From: Opeltia flavorubescens
Taxonomy: Eukaryota; Ascomycota; Lecanoromycetes; Teloschistales; Teloschistaceae
Reading direction: 5' to 3'
DNA length: 64,000 nucleotides
NCBI GenBank assembly: GCA_000442125.1
Contig: KE546978.1
Span: forward strand, 868,001-932,000
A program made the position numbers and the translations under genes. The notes below the pieces were generated by a model, which had not been told where the DNA came from, searched no databases, and was given only the letters and a program-made list of their open reading frames with translations. Shown one piece after another: positions 24,901 to 36,246 of the stretch (positions are counted from its first letter, which is position 1; each line of letters opens with the position of its first letter).

Positions 24901-26550
24901 ATGAGTATCTGGGACGGCATTGTGGAGGCCGACTGATAATATCGACCTTGAATTCAGTGTAGGCAGACATTGCCTTCATGGCCGTCATAGGACACATTGG
25001 GTTCGATTGCTACTCGCTGGNTCAAGTATTCTTCTAGTTTCAAACAAAAAGTCTTCCCGCATGTTAATTGCGAGCTCCTCGGTGACATCGTTTTTGAACC
25101 CGAGGCAGTCATAATTTAGCAAAACTTCCTGATGTCCGGATTCCTGACTCTCATCTACCTTATGTTTAGCTGATTTGGAAACAGATCCTCGTCCACAGAT
25201 GAACTGAATGCTTGAGAAGATTGGGTCCATGAGCGTGCCGAGATCGGCTGCAACAACGAATGTTCCTCTATTTTTAATAGTATGTCTGCAAGTGCAAAAA
25301 ATGTTGCGTCTCCCAGGATGATGGCTTGAACGGCCCAACTGTAAGTTTAAACGCTGAGAGGGTTAATTCTATTTGCACCATTCGTCAATGGGCGAAGCTG
25401 CAACTTGCACACTCAGAATATGTATCAAGTCGTGTTGAGTATCGCATGGACAGTCTCCATTATGGATTTTTATGCTGCCCTCTAGTCCACAGACCTTGTT
25501 TCCTCAGTCGTGTCTGAATTTGAGGAATTGAGTCGAAAGCAAGCTGCAGAAGTATATCCGGATAAATCTCTCAAGCTTTCCATGGTGATGAAACCCCTTA
25601 CAAAGTCGGACGTTTACATTTGAATGAGAAGAAAGCAGGACGATGGCGTTTATTAAAACTATTAAATTGTTTACCTGACTATGTCATCAGTGTTTTTCTT
25701 GACCACCTTCGATAGTGAATATATTTGAGGCGACAGTTCAAAGTGTTGTGAGAAACGAACATTGAGGATTGACGGAGAAATCTGCCATTTCTAGATTTTT
25801 GATCAAAGTTAAGATCGCAATGGTGACTCAAATCACATGCTGTCATATTCAAATATCATGCGCCTCATCGAAAATGACTTGCGCATGTTCTTCGATACCC
25901 ATCTTGTAGACATGGTAGTTTGTCCCAGGACTAGTATGGGTCTTTGCTTCCTGCTATTATACTCTGGGTATGGAATGGATTTTGTATATATGTCGAAGGG
26001 GCAATCTAGGTTTTAGTTTACCTGTCCCACTAGACTCGCTAATTCTCTTGACGTATGTGCTCCTGCCATGTCCACTGTATGTTGAACAACATCTGTTTAT
26101 ATTATGAAAGGTTGGTCTTTATTTTAGTTACCGACTTGTTCAGCCATGTAGAATTGATTGCATAAGTCGTCGGTGGATGGCCATGTTCCGCCGTGGTTCG
26201 AGTGTGACTTGCTCGGTGACGGGTCTTTGAGTTGCGATGGACGCTCTGACCTCACACCGCATAGCCAGCATGGTGTATGGCTTTCGATGGTCAAGAAGCG
26301 GAAGCATATGTGACCCAAAACCTATGAGTCGCTTAACAGGGCCAGGAACAGGATAGTGATCAGCGCTGATCGACAGCATTAACGGCACGGATCGCACGGG
26401 ACCTGCAGATCTCCAAAGCTTGGTGTAATTGATTCATAGAATTAATGACGAGTACATACCTTGTAAGGCTTCGCGAATCTCATTGTAAGTTTCTATTAGG
26501 TGAATGATCAGCAATGGAGTCTGAGAGCGATCGGATGGACGGCATAATGG
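18921..26550. other. Gene-poor tract, middle part
   Basis: About 7.6 kb in which no intact gene could be supported. Several minus-strand frames have protein-like texture but no start, splice structure or known motif: 20797-21123, 24985-25338 continuing into 24716-24997, and 26140-26397. They may be decayed genes. Composition is moderately AT-rich without the loss of CA/TG seen in the RIP-mutated element at 46.7 kb. An N lies at 25021. Confidence 0.45.
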
Positions 26551-26554
26551 CGGA

Positions 26555-26562
26555 TTATATAT
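26555..26562 (+). promoter_or_regulatory. TATA box of the secreted cysteine-rich protein gene
   Basis: TATATATA lies 90 bp before the ATG at 26652. A C/T-rich leader follows (26571-26650), the usual arrangement for a strongly expressed small secreted protein gene in fungi. Confidence 0.6.
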
Positions 26563-26651
26563 AGCTCTGTGTCTTTCTCCTCCTCATCAACACTCAGTAT
26601 TCCCTTGCTTTTCCGAATACCCTAGACTCCGATCCAATATCGTCCTACACG

Positions 26652-27014
26652 ATGCTTTTCAAGTTCTCCACCGCAGCAACACTCCTCTTTACTACCATCA
26701 CCGTATCAGCCTTACCCACCAACCAACGCCCTAACCTCAACAAGCGACAAACCTGCCAGCAAGCAGGTTTCTCCGGCGACCCTCGACAGGGGTGCAACAT
26801 CGGCATTGTCAACTGTTGCGGGCAATTCAACCCCGAGTGCCCTTCATACGTTGATCAGGCCACAGGATGCAATGAGGGTATTGTGGCTTGTTGTTATACG
26901 AATTCGCCATCGAACGGTGGGGGCGGAGGTGGTTTGAATCCGGATCCGCCGACGGGAAGTGGTTCGGGGTATGGTTCTGATCCGGGGAGTGGGAAGGGTG
27001 GACCGGATGCATAG
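26652..27014 (+). CDS. Small secreted cysteine-rich protein with duplicated Cys motif (effector-like)
   Basis: This single exon codes for 120 aa. A signal peptide is clear: MLFKFSTAATLLFTTITVSA, with likely cleavage after residue 20. A propeptide ends in KR at 31-32, a Kex2-type site, and the mature chain would start at Gln33. Eight cysteines (35, 48, 55, 56, 63, 73, 80, 81) fall in two units of the same design: C, spacer, GCNxGIVxCC. The tail (about 87-120) is Gly/Pro/Ser/Asp-rich, low complexity and probably disordered. The cysteine order C-C-CC-C-C-CC is not that of hydrophobins (C-CC-C-C-CC-C). Such proteins act outside the cell, often at host contact or the wall; the role here is unknown. 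The gene stands alone in a gene-poor tract with its own TATA box, which supports an active gene. Confidence 0.85.
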   Translation: MLFKFSTAATLLFTTITVSALPTNQRPNLNKRQTCQQAGFSGDPRQGCNIGIVNCCGQFNPECPSYVDQATGCNEGIVACCYTNSPSNGGGGGGLNPDPPTGSGSGYGSDPGSGKGGPDA

Positions 27015-28125
27015 GAATGGGAGAGAGGCTGTATGATGATTTCATGGCTTTTTGTCTGTGAGTCAGAGCGTTGCTGATCACAAAACTGTATAATCCGAGG
27101 TCCATTTGAGGAAATAAGTCGATTCTTAAAGTTATTCATGGAATTTCTTCACAATTCTGGGGCTAGCATAGAAGAATCCAGATCAGGGTGAGCCATTCAA
27201 GCATTGTCGGGTCGCCTACTCAAGAATTGTTCCAAATGTCGGGTTGCTTTAATAGCAGGCGCATCAACCATCGAATTGGATGTTTGAATACCAGAAATGC
27301 TGTCGTTATATGTGCTAAGGTTACTATTGCCATGTCTACATGGGTTTCCATTACTTTTCAATCTTTACTCCCCTGTTATCTTCACTCCAAATTCGTGAGC
27401 GTGCCTCCGGACAAGCTTTTTATTTTGTCATTCTTCTTGACGGACGAAAATTATTTGAATACATGCTCTGGCCAAAAGCTCCGGGTTGGAATATTGATCA
27501 CCTTGCAAATCATCCACTGCTCTAGGGAATTCATACGAGCATCGCCAGAGCGAAAATTGTCTGATATCCTTGTATCCTAGATATTGCGCGATTTTTGACT
27601 GGTTCTTTCTATCAGGCTCGCTATTCTCTCATCCGGACGGAAATCAAGTGAGGTTTTTGCTAGAATAAAGATGGAAATGTACGGGTAATGTCTGGCCCTG
27701 CTCGGTGTCGGGAAGAGCAAATGGGCGAGCAGTACGATAATAACATTGGCAAGAAAATTGATTAGTCTTGCGCCTTCCTTTGCCGACTTGAAACGGGTAG
27801 AGGCGAAGTAATTTATGAGCGAGTGGTAGGCTGTTAGAGCGTTCCAACCGGTCATATCTCCTGTCTCTCAGCGTTTGCTCTCTTAACGCCCGCTCCACTG
27901 ATAATATCAATCTTGGCCTTGATAAAGGTCTTTCAATTCCTGTAGACCACCCCGGATTTCTCCTGTAGGTTTCCAGACCAGAGTCGAATCTCTTCGGCGG
28001 AATTCGTATACTTCTCTTCCGAATACTAAATCGGGAAAGGCTAGGGAATATTTGAGATGAACAAGCCTTTCAGCTGCTCCGAGGACGTCGACGAGATCTG
28101 GGGGGTCACCTTGATGAATGTATTC
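27015..28125. other. Intergenic sequence downstream of the secreted protein gene
   Basis: No supported gene. Minus-strand sequence at 27577-28125 reads on from the remnant described next, with scattered stops. Plus-strand frames at 27188-27580 look like chance. Confidence 0.4.
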
Positions 28126-28455
28126 CTAAGTAAGCTGCTCAATTTGGTTAACCATCTCTGTCCGTAGATCATCCGTAGTACCGCCATGGCGGTTCCTAGA
28201 TGCTTGCTGGAAGTAGTCGTGTACTGTGGTCTCGACTTGAATTGCGATTAAATTCCTGAAAAATCGAAGTATGTTGTTAAGCACTCCTTCGGAAGCGATC
28301 ATGGTAGCTCGAATTCCCTGAGAATGAGATGCAGGACCTGATCTCGAAAGTTCAAGATCCTTTAGATTTGCTTCCAGGCTGGCAATTACCCTGATGGCCT
28401 CTCGAGCTATGGGAATGTTCGGATGTAAAATTTGAGACGATGTGGAAAGTAACAA
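27580..28455 (-). pseudogene. Decayed protein-coding remnant, family unknown
   Basis: A minus-strand frame of 109 codons (28455-28126) has strong protein texture (EAIRVIASLEANLKDLELSR, then EGVLNNILRFFRNL). After one TAG the same frame stays open for some 60 codons (DLVDVLGAAERLVHLKYS, PDLVFGREVYEFRRRDS) and, after a cluster of TGA/TAA stops near 27880, again to 27577. The stops are mostly TAG/TGA/TAA codons one transition away from CAG, CGA, TGG or CAA, as transition mutation would make. I do not recognise the family. Confidence 0.4.
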
Positions 28456-29653
28456 ACACTCAGCTCCGCAGTGAGCCGAAAAGATATATGGTGATATCGA
28501 GAGAAGTACAAGTCTAAAGTTACGGAGATTGTAAGAGACAGCGTCTTTTCAAACTTCCGGACTGAAATCAATTCCCGGCGCTCCATCATTAAGGTAGCTT
28601 CATCTTCTTTACAATGATTTTGGAGCTGCTCTTGAGTTACAAGGCCAACTGATATCTGATATATAGGAGATAGAGTAATGTCAAAGAAGATTTACCGAAT
28701 GTTTGACATCCATAACCTCATATACTCAGTTCTTTTCTCGCATTATCCTGTGTGGTTTCGACTATGTCTCGGGAGTCAGACTGTGACAAGTATTTCTCCT
28801 TGTGGTAGCGATTCCTGTTCAATGTCCAAGGCAATATTTCTTCTAAACTGATATTCAATATATTTCGCGGCATGATCCGCTAAAGTAGAACCATGAGACG
28901 TCCAAAGTGTAAAACTCATCGAAGAATAAAACGACCGACTCCTTCTTAAAGGTGATACTTTATATTCTCAATTTCCCTCCAACTCATCTTGGTGCTGGCT
29001 CCGGCCTGGGAGGGTTGGCGAGGTCGAAAGCGTTGAGGAGGTGGTTGGACATAGTAGTTGGAGATGCTCTGGGGGAGCTTGAGACTGCACATCTAACTTC
29101 CTAATTTCGTCTCTGAGGTGAATCTTGTGAGCGTTGTGAGCCGCAATATAGTTTTCTGGGTCCCTACGACGTTTCTGTGGCGAAAAGTATTCAATGTGAT
29201 CTTGAGGAAAGCTTTTGATGTTTCGATGCATTCCGGTGTTTTTTTGTGTAATTTATCGACATTTTTTACGTTTAATTTCGAAGTCGCAGAATATGCATTT
29301 GCTTTCATCAGAGTCACCATATTGATACTTTATAGCCATTCATTTGAAACTGAACTTCGCTGCCAATTCTGGCGCATAAATAACGTGGCCTTCGAAAATA
29401 GGGAATGCACCACGTTTACCCACGGTTTGATTGCATTGTACTCCGCATTAACTGATAATCTCATAGACGAATCGTAATTTTTTGTTGGGGTGAGGATAGT
29501 CATATCGACTGAGGATTGAAATAACTGGTAGCGTACAACATTGTGCCCGGCACTTTTGCTTTAAGGTGATGGTGCAGAACTATGCCATATGCCTGAGCAC
29601 CATAGCATTGGGTTAGTCACCCGTACGTATTCGTTGGAGTAGTCCAGGGGAGA
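28456..29653. other. Gene-poor sequence with frame-shifted fragments
   Basis: Overlapping minus-strand frames 29320-29093 and 29231-28968 have a Lys/His-rich texture and may be one decayed gene split by a frameshift near 29200. No motif is firm enough to name a family. Nothing else is visible. Confidence 0.35.
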
Positions 29654-29980
29654 TTAGGTACTCACTGATGAAATCATAGGCGTAGCAGATACAATCAATA
29701 AGTTTTCAGCATTTAATTTCTTGATACCTACCCAGCTCTGAGTCAGGACCACAAGACCAAACATCAAATGCATCCTGGACACGTATTTCCTGCGTGGTTC
29801 CATCCTAATCTGTTCTTTTCCATATTTGTCGATAATAGTTGTAGGGTAGGGGGGTCTTGATGTATCTACCGTTGTCTTCAGTGTGCGTGAGGTGAACGTG
29901 TCATGGCTCGACAAAATGATCCAGGGGTTAGCCCTGGATCTATATTCCACTGAAACGCCGGCTTGAGCCACGTTGGACAA
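29654..29980 (-). pseudogene. SNF2-type ATPase remnant (copy A)
   Basis: This open frame of 108 codons looks like an internal piece of a fungal SNF2-family ATPase. WIILSSHDTFTSRTL matches the segment that reads SSYxTWxxRTL in that family. HLMFGLVVL lies where the strand before the DEAH box would be; the box itself is not intact (TQSW in its place). LLIVSATPM is the Ser-Ala-Thr motif III. Upstream on the minus strand the frame continues with stops (an in-frame TAG near 30050), and no complete Walker A or helicase C-terminal domain is seen nearby. It is a fragment, not a working gene. The assignment rests on motif order only. Confidence 0.5.
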
Positions 29981-32900
29981 ACTTTGAATCGATCTGGGAG
30001 GGCCTTGGTGAAGGCCGTCAATACGTTCCTCGATTGGGATTGAACGCTACAATCGTGTCTGAGCTCGAGATATTGTCCGAGATACTTGGTGGAGGAATCT
30101 TTGCTATGGTTCTCGTCTAGTCTTGACAGTTTTGTCCGGTATCGGTCATCTCAAATGGTCAAGATGTTTAGGGTTATTGTATATGGTTGCAGCTGAATCA
30201 ATTTCGCAAACAACGGGCAGTGTTTCAGTACCGCCGATGTCTTCCGACGATCAGCTCACCGAAGATGAATCACGTGATTAGAAACAGAGATGATTTCGGT
30301 GTGATAATGCCTTCAGGCGACATGTCGGAGTCAGGGTATAGTCGGCTTTGAAGTCGATGTGTAATTTGAAGGAGACATACTCAGCTATCGGCCCCAGTGT
30401 CCTTGGTACCTCTCTTCTTTAAGATTCAGTTGTAGTTAAGTCCTTTAGCTATCGTTCACAGCAAACTTTACGCACCGATAGGTGACAAAGGAGTCGATCT
30501 GCTAGCTCATCGCCAATTTCCATCGTCGACAAACTCAATTTCGATGATGTCGACAGAACAAGTCGTAAAACGGGCAGAATATTTTCCACGATATTGAAAT
30601 GGTCGTCCATATTTTACCGGCTCAATGTTAAGACGTTGGTGATCCAAAAAATGTCAATGAGTAGCTGAGAGACCACCGAATCATACATCACTCCCAGCTC
30701 CACAGTGTGCCGCAAATGTGACGACTCGGTATCGGAGTTCCGGAAAGTGCTTTGCCGGTGTCTTCCCACATCACTGGTGGATGACCGACAATGCGCTATA
30801 TGCTCATATCTTTGCCCCTACCCTGGAGGAAAAGGTAAAGACAAGCCACACAACTCCCGCTTTAAGGATCAGTCCTTGCTCTTGAGACATAATTGATCCA
30901 TCAATCTAATCTAAATTCTTTTCTTTCTGTTCAATTTGCCGCGGACCATCCTTGCTATCCCCCTAGATGAGTCGTGTCGGTAATCTACGTAATACAGCTA
31001 AACGTGACGGGTCAGGATAAGAGTTATGGCTCCAAGTTGCCGGATAGAGGTATCGATTTCGCTCCTTTTGAGCTAACGCCTTTTACCGGGCTGACTTCTG
31101 TCGAGGACGGAGGTGCAGGTGTCCGCTTACTTGCTAGAGATGATGGTACCCCTTCGAGTTGCATGGTCGGAAAATGTGCGGATAAAACTGTCCCCATTTG
31201 ATTGATCGATCGATCGATCCAGCAAAGATTATTGGAGTTCCTCGTAACTGTTCATTGCTGTAGCTTCTTCATGAACTGNAATCGTAACATATACGTATCA
31301 CTGGCTAAGATTGTTGTCAGAAAGGTCCCAAATCTTGCTAGCTCGAGACTCAATTTCTGAATCCCATTCTCGCTGCCCAGTATCTCGGTGCTGCTGACGT
31401 TCCATGAAGTGATGATAGAAACTCTCTACAGAAATATTGAGCTCAGTCGCAGCCAATTGTAGAAGCAGCTCAATCTCTGCGGTCGTTGAGGTCTGAACAG
31501 CTGCTTGGATCCCGTTCTCACGAGTGTCCACCTCAGCATCCTGTTGCTGGACTCGATCGGTACGAGATCGAAAATTATCATTGCGAGCGGTGAACTCATT
31601 CCCTTTCGAAATGCGTTTAATATAAGTCCGTTGATTTTCTATCACCGCGTCATCTCTTAATTTTCAACATTCTTCGAGGCAGAATCTCAATCCCAGATTA
31701 ACAATACAGATGCTACCAGAACAAAAGCATGGGTAAGGAATGGAGTAGGAAAAAGAGGAGCTATCACTGAGCAAACGGGTGTGTATTCCAGACAAGAAGA
31801 TTGAAACCAATTATTGTCTTTAATGATGCCGGAGCTTGCTCAATGAGCGGTTGTGAAGGCGCAGAGTCCATTCGTCGACACCTCCTTGTAAGGATCACGT
31901 ATTGGTCAATCGAAAGCTCCATTCTTCTCATTCAATTGCGTTTCTATTGATGCTCAAACCACCGTCACACGGAAGTAAGTTCTCCCAGTCGTCGACTGGC
32001 ATGTTCACCTGAATCCGTGGAAATATCTGTCCAAATACCCTTGCTTACAGCCTTTTGAAGCCCGTGGATTAAATTGTCAAATCGTTGAGTCATTCTCGCG
32101 CCCTCTCAAACCAAGACTCGCTTGATATGCACGACATGGCGAATATTCTTGAGATCCCATATTCCTAGCATGATTTAAATTCAGTTGGTATGTCATTTGG
32201 AGATGTTCCGAGCTTCTAAACGCTCGAGTTGAGAATGTGGCGCATCACGACTTCTGAATGAAGTCCCTCTGGCCAGATGGGCTTTCCTTCTTTGTCAAGG
32301 GTATTATCTGACCTAACGTGCCCAGCTGGTTGTACGTGGATCAGAGTGCAACGTAGTCAGTCTGCTCAAACACATAATTGATAAGTGTATATAGAAAAGT
32401 CATATATTTAGAAATCGTGCGGCCTCGTTCATCAGTAAAAATAGACAATGTATCGAAGTCGGCAAATGAGCCTTGGATATCAAATGGCTCCCAGAAGTTG
32501 ATATATCTGAGTGCGGGAGTTGCTACTAATGAGCTGATTACTCGTCGTCAGTCTCGCGATAAGCTTTGTATCCCCAATTTTCGGGAGGGAAGGGGAGATA
32601 ACGGCTGTCACCGTGATATCTCGAAATGATGGTCTCAAAGCCGTGTCGGAAAACGACAAGAGTCATTAAATATGACTGTCGAGAGAAGAATCTTGGAGTG
32701 AAATCAAATACGAGCGATGGAATCGATGCTGGGGTTCAATCAAGATCATATCGCTGATTGTAGGTATCGTCTTCGGCTTGTATCTGGCGAAATTGTGTGG
32801 TCGTGCAGCGTTCCCCGATATAACATCTCGAGTTTATAAAATCCTCCATTTGTGTGGTGGTTTAATTTCGACAACGCGTGCCATCCCTGCTGTGAGAGAA

Positions 32901-33196
32901 ATGATCAATCTGGAACGAGGATACGGAAAACATTGTTTCAATGTTTAGATGTTGGTATGAGATAACGGACGAGTGTCTGCCTCTGGAATCTTGTTCATGG
33001 TAGAGAGCATGCGCTGAAAGCCTAGAATATTCGATTTCGGTTATGTCATGAGGTATGAAGTTTTGGAATGTGGTCATTGAGTCTCCGTCTCTGTACTGGT
33101 GGAACGATTGGCACTCAAAGTCAACCCAAAGGCAGCGATTGTGACATCTTTGAAGACTGACCGCATATACGGGAAATTGCATCCATATCTCTTAGA
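29981..33196. other. Gene-poor tract with short tetranucleotide repeat
   Basis: About 3.2 kb with no supported gene. The frame 31645-31298 (-) has Gln/Glu-rich protein texture, without a motif. Four copies of GATC lie at 31204-31219. An N is at 31279. Confidence 0.4.
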
Positions 33197-33764
33197 TCAT
33201 CGGCTTGGACCTGTCATTCTGACGTGCTCCTCAATATCATGGTCCTTCAGGTGGGAAGTATGAGGGAAAATATAGGCTATTTCGTCCCTGAACATGACTC
33301 GAACAAGAGCGTATGAGATAATGATAAGAAGAATTGAGGGTGGCATTTTCTGGACGACAAATAGGCGCTCGAGGTGATGAAGGTAGGACGGAGATCCTTG
33401 TGCACACCAAAGGCGAATCGAGATATCAAATAAAGGTGTGTGATGGGTCAAAGAAGATTGAATAGATAGGCTGAAGTATTGAGTAATAGTCGCGCAGGAC
33501 TTTTTCCTCAAGAAATCTCCCTAATATATATTCTCCGCAGATTAGGAAAGCTATCGCACTTTCCCCAATTGGGACTTTCCGACCCAAGATTCGAGCAAAA
33601 TAGAGCATAGTGAACATAATATGACTTCGAATGGAAAAAGGCCGCTGCCAAGGAGGGCGACCAGATATAGGGTAGAAGAGAGAGATTAGAGAAGGATTGA
33701 GCAAGATATACATGTCGAAAATGCCAAGCACTAATTGAGAATGTTGATGGAGCAAAAGATTCAT
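33197..33764 (-). pseudogene. Possible decayed gene fragment, two overlapping frames
   Basis: Two minus-strand frames, 33764-33426 and 33511-33197, overlap by 86 bp and both have protein texture (CGEYILGRFLEEKVLRDYYS in the first; SYLHHLERLFVVQKMPPS in the second). This suggests one coding sequence broken by a frameshift near 33450. No domain is recognised, and chance is not excluded. Confidence 0.25.
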
Positions 33765-34430
33765 CGAAATACCTGCTTATTCATCACCTTGGATAAGCCT
33801 AGGATCTTACACGCAGAACCGAATGCCATGCTTTATTTTAGTCATCAGCGTATCCAAGAAGCCAGATCCTGATGCTTCATTGTTTTATCAACACTCGAAA
33901 ACTCTATCGGGACTGTCCCAAGCTTCACCTTGATATGCAATACCCGAAGTCTGACGGATACTTTTATGAACCAATTGCTTTGATGATGAAATCGATTGTA
34001 GGCAGTTAATAGGACAATTAGTACCTGCTTGCATGATGAACGAAATATACGAGAAGACCCAATATGATTTAATTGCTGGCATTTAATATGAGTATGGAAG
34101 ATGGCGAAAGTGTGTTATTTGATTGCTTTCTGGGCGTGATCTGAGGTGCGTCGGTGATTGCTGATGGCGATGGACTGGAATGCAACTGGAAATCGAAAGT
34201 CCAACGGCATCAAGGATGATACGTTGTCGGATCATGTAGCTCATTAATGATCTGTACGATTAAAGCGAATTTTCATAGTTGCTTTCTTTTTATAGTAATC
34301 CTTCTGCCGGGTAGTATCTGCCTTTAGGCTGTGTAGCACTGTACCACCTGAAATTTTGGAAGGCATAGCTGATTGGTGCCATTTTTATATCCTATGTTGG
34401 TACGGTACTTTTGAGAAACCGTACATATCA
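33765..34430. other. 3' flank of the FAD monooxygenase gene
   Basis: No gene or RNA is visible in these 666 bp. Confidence 0.5.
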
Positions 34431-36086
34431 TTATAGACACAACGCCTGCTTCATCGCCTTTTCAAGCTCGGCTTGATGATGCGAGGCTCCTCTCCTTTGA
34501 CGCCATACCACGAAGTCATCCGGACGTATAAGTATGGCACCTTGCGAAGTGATACCTGCCGCAGACTCAAGTTCGCCTTGGGTGGTGACAAGGTCGCCTC
34601 TTGGTCCTGCGCAATATGCGGCGATGTCGACTCCCGAATCGGTAGATATATTTTTGACAGCCTCCAACCATGACGCGCCTTCTGTTCCAGTCAGTAGTAC
34701 AAAGCACTTCCCCATCAAGTCAAGGGTCGATATACGTTTCCCATGATGCTCAACCCATAGATGTGGTGCTCTGCTTCCAGGCCTACCATCCATCGAGAGA
34801 AATAGGCTTGGTATAGTCCACGGCCTCCAAGTAAGTCCGCCAAGAGGAGATGTGTCTTCCGCACAAATCGCTCCACTGGAATAGCAATACCCATGCCCCG
34901 ACATTATCTGGATTCTACCCAACATACCCATCGCGAACGTCAAATTCTTTTTCGTTAATATGATACCCCTCTCATCAGCTGCATTGGCAGAACCCTCGGC
35001 AGCCGCGCGTCCCACGGGAATCCGCTCTTTGTCATACGTCTCAAGCAACGCCTTGTCTGCTTTTCTTTCCAAAACCGCACCAAGTTTCCAAGCAAGGTTG
35101 TAGACGTCCGCGATGCCTGAATTGGCGCCTTGTCCAGCCCACGGCGGCATCTGATGAGCGGCGTCCCCGGCTAGGAATATGCGCCCATGTTGTAGCCGTT
35201 CGGCGATCCGGACAGATGGTTCCCAAGGGAGAATACTTTTGATATCGATCTCAAGTTCCGGATAACCTAGTGCCAGGCGCAATAGTTCTTTGCACCTCTC
35301 TGGTGGGAAATCGGACGCCTGCTCGCCCTTGGATGGATCATAGTAGAGATGGAAGACCCAGCGATCATTGTTGTTGATTGATGTGAACAAGCCGCAAACT
35401 TCAGGGCGCTCAATCATACAAAGGGAAAATTCTCGTTGGTAGACGAGAAACTTGAGGTCAGCGTGGAAGAGAATATTGAGGAGATGACCCATCGTTCCTC
35501 GGCCTGTCGTCGGAGTTTTGAGTTGCTTTCGAATGGGACTACCTGCTCCATCGGCGGCGATGAGGTATTTTGTATGAATGGTACAGGTCATGCCGCTATT
35601 CCTATCCTTCACGGTCACCGAGACTTCGTCGTCATCCTGCTCAACATCGATACATTCCATATCGAATCTCACATCACCGCCGCGTTCCCTCGCAACATCT
35701 ACCAAAATTGGCTCAATCATATCCTGAGTGACAAAGGTACCATTTGTAGGACTTATCGAGGTAAGTAAACCAGCGAACGGGAATTTCCGAGCTCCTTCCC
35801 TACGCGGTTTTGCCTCGATAACTTCTCTGAGCGAAGGCCCTGTGAACATTCCCATAGTGGAAGACATCGATGCTCCAGCTTCGCGAATACGGTCTTCGAT
35901 CCCGAGATGGCGGAAAAGCTCAATGGTCCGGGCATTGACGCTTCTGGCCCGAGGGTGGATTGATGTCCCAGAGTGACGTTCGATAAGCTGGGATTTGATA
36001 CCAAAATGAGACAGGAAAAGAGAGGCAGAAAGGCCTACGATGCCTCCTCCCACGATGAGGACAGGAACATGCACCTCGGACGACAT
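34431..36086 (-). CDS. FAD-dependent aromatic-ring monooxygenase (class A flavoprotein, PHBH/RdmE-like)
   Basis: This intact single-exon gene codes for 551 aa. The N-terminal FAD fold is complete: VLIVGGGIVGLS (GxGxxG at 13-18) with the ribose-binding Glu36 in QLIERH, and Arg46 in HPRARSVN close behind. AADGAGSPIR carries the DG motif (179-180), and GRIFLAGDAAHQMPP carries the GD motif (307-308). The C-terminal third (about 445-551), with KCFVLLTGTEG and GAILIRPDDFVVWR, matches the thioredoxin-like domain of phenol hydroxylase and polyketide hydroxylases such as RdmE. These enzymes use NAD(P)H and O2 to hydroxylate aromatic rings in catabolism or polyketide tailoring. The substrate cannot be told. 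A TATA-like sequence lies about 150 bp upstream at 36238-36246. It is the only large intact gene between 14 and 60 kb, and no pathway partner lies nearby. Confidence 0.92.
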   Translation of the reverse strand: MSSEVHVPVLIVGGGIVGLSASLFLSHFGIKSQLIERHSGTSIHPRARSVNARTIELFRHLGIEDRIREAGASMSSTMGMFTGPSLREVIEAKPRREGARKFPFAGLLTSISPTNGTFVTQDMIEPILVDVARERGGDVRFDMECIDVEQDDDEVSVTVKDRNSGMTCTIHTKYLIAADGAGSPIRKQLKTPTTGRGTMGHLLNILFHADLKFLVYQREFSLCMIERPEVCGLFTSINNNDRWVFHLYYDPSKGEQASDFPPERCKELLRLALGYPELEIDIKSILPWEPSVRIAERLQHGRIFLAGDAAHQMPPWAGQGANSGIADVYNLAWKLGAVLERKADKALLETYDKERIPVGRAAAEGSANAADERGIILTKKNLTFAMGMLGRIQIMSGHGYCYSSGAICAEDTSPLGGLTWRPWTIPSLFLSMDGRPGSRAPHLWVEHHGKRISTLDLMGKCFVLLTGTEGASWLEAVKNISTDSGVDIAAYCAGPRGDLVTTQGELESAAGITSQGAILIRPDDFVVWRQRRGASHHQAELEKAMKQALCL

Positions 36087-36237
36087 GATGGGTAAGAACG
36101 TAATCTGATTGACACGAAATAGCTAAAGAAGCAATGAGATTATTTCAACATTCCAAGAAATTTGCGGCTAAACAAAATCCTAAAGTACACCAACCAAGCA
36201 GGAGTCTATGAGCTAGTAATGGCCGACCAAGTCAATG

Positions 36238-36246
36238 GATATATAA
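36238..36246 (-). promoter_or_regulatory. TATA-like box of the FAD monooxygenase gene
   Basis: On the minus strand the sequence reads TTATATATCC, about 150 bp before the ATG at 36086. The position and sequence fit a core promoter; other elements were not identified. Confidence 0.45.

Noticed and set aside
26652-27014. Hydrophobin identity for the cysteine-rich secreted protein
   Set aside because: Hydrophobins have the order C-CC-C-C-CC-C. Here the order is C-C-CC-C-C-CC, with a duplicated GCNxGIVxCC unit.
31204-31219. (GATC)4 tandem tetranucleotide
   Set aside because: Short self-complementary microsatellite of 16 bp, with no sign of function.
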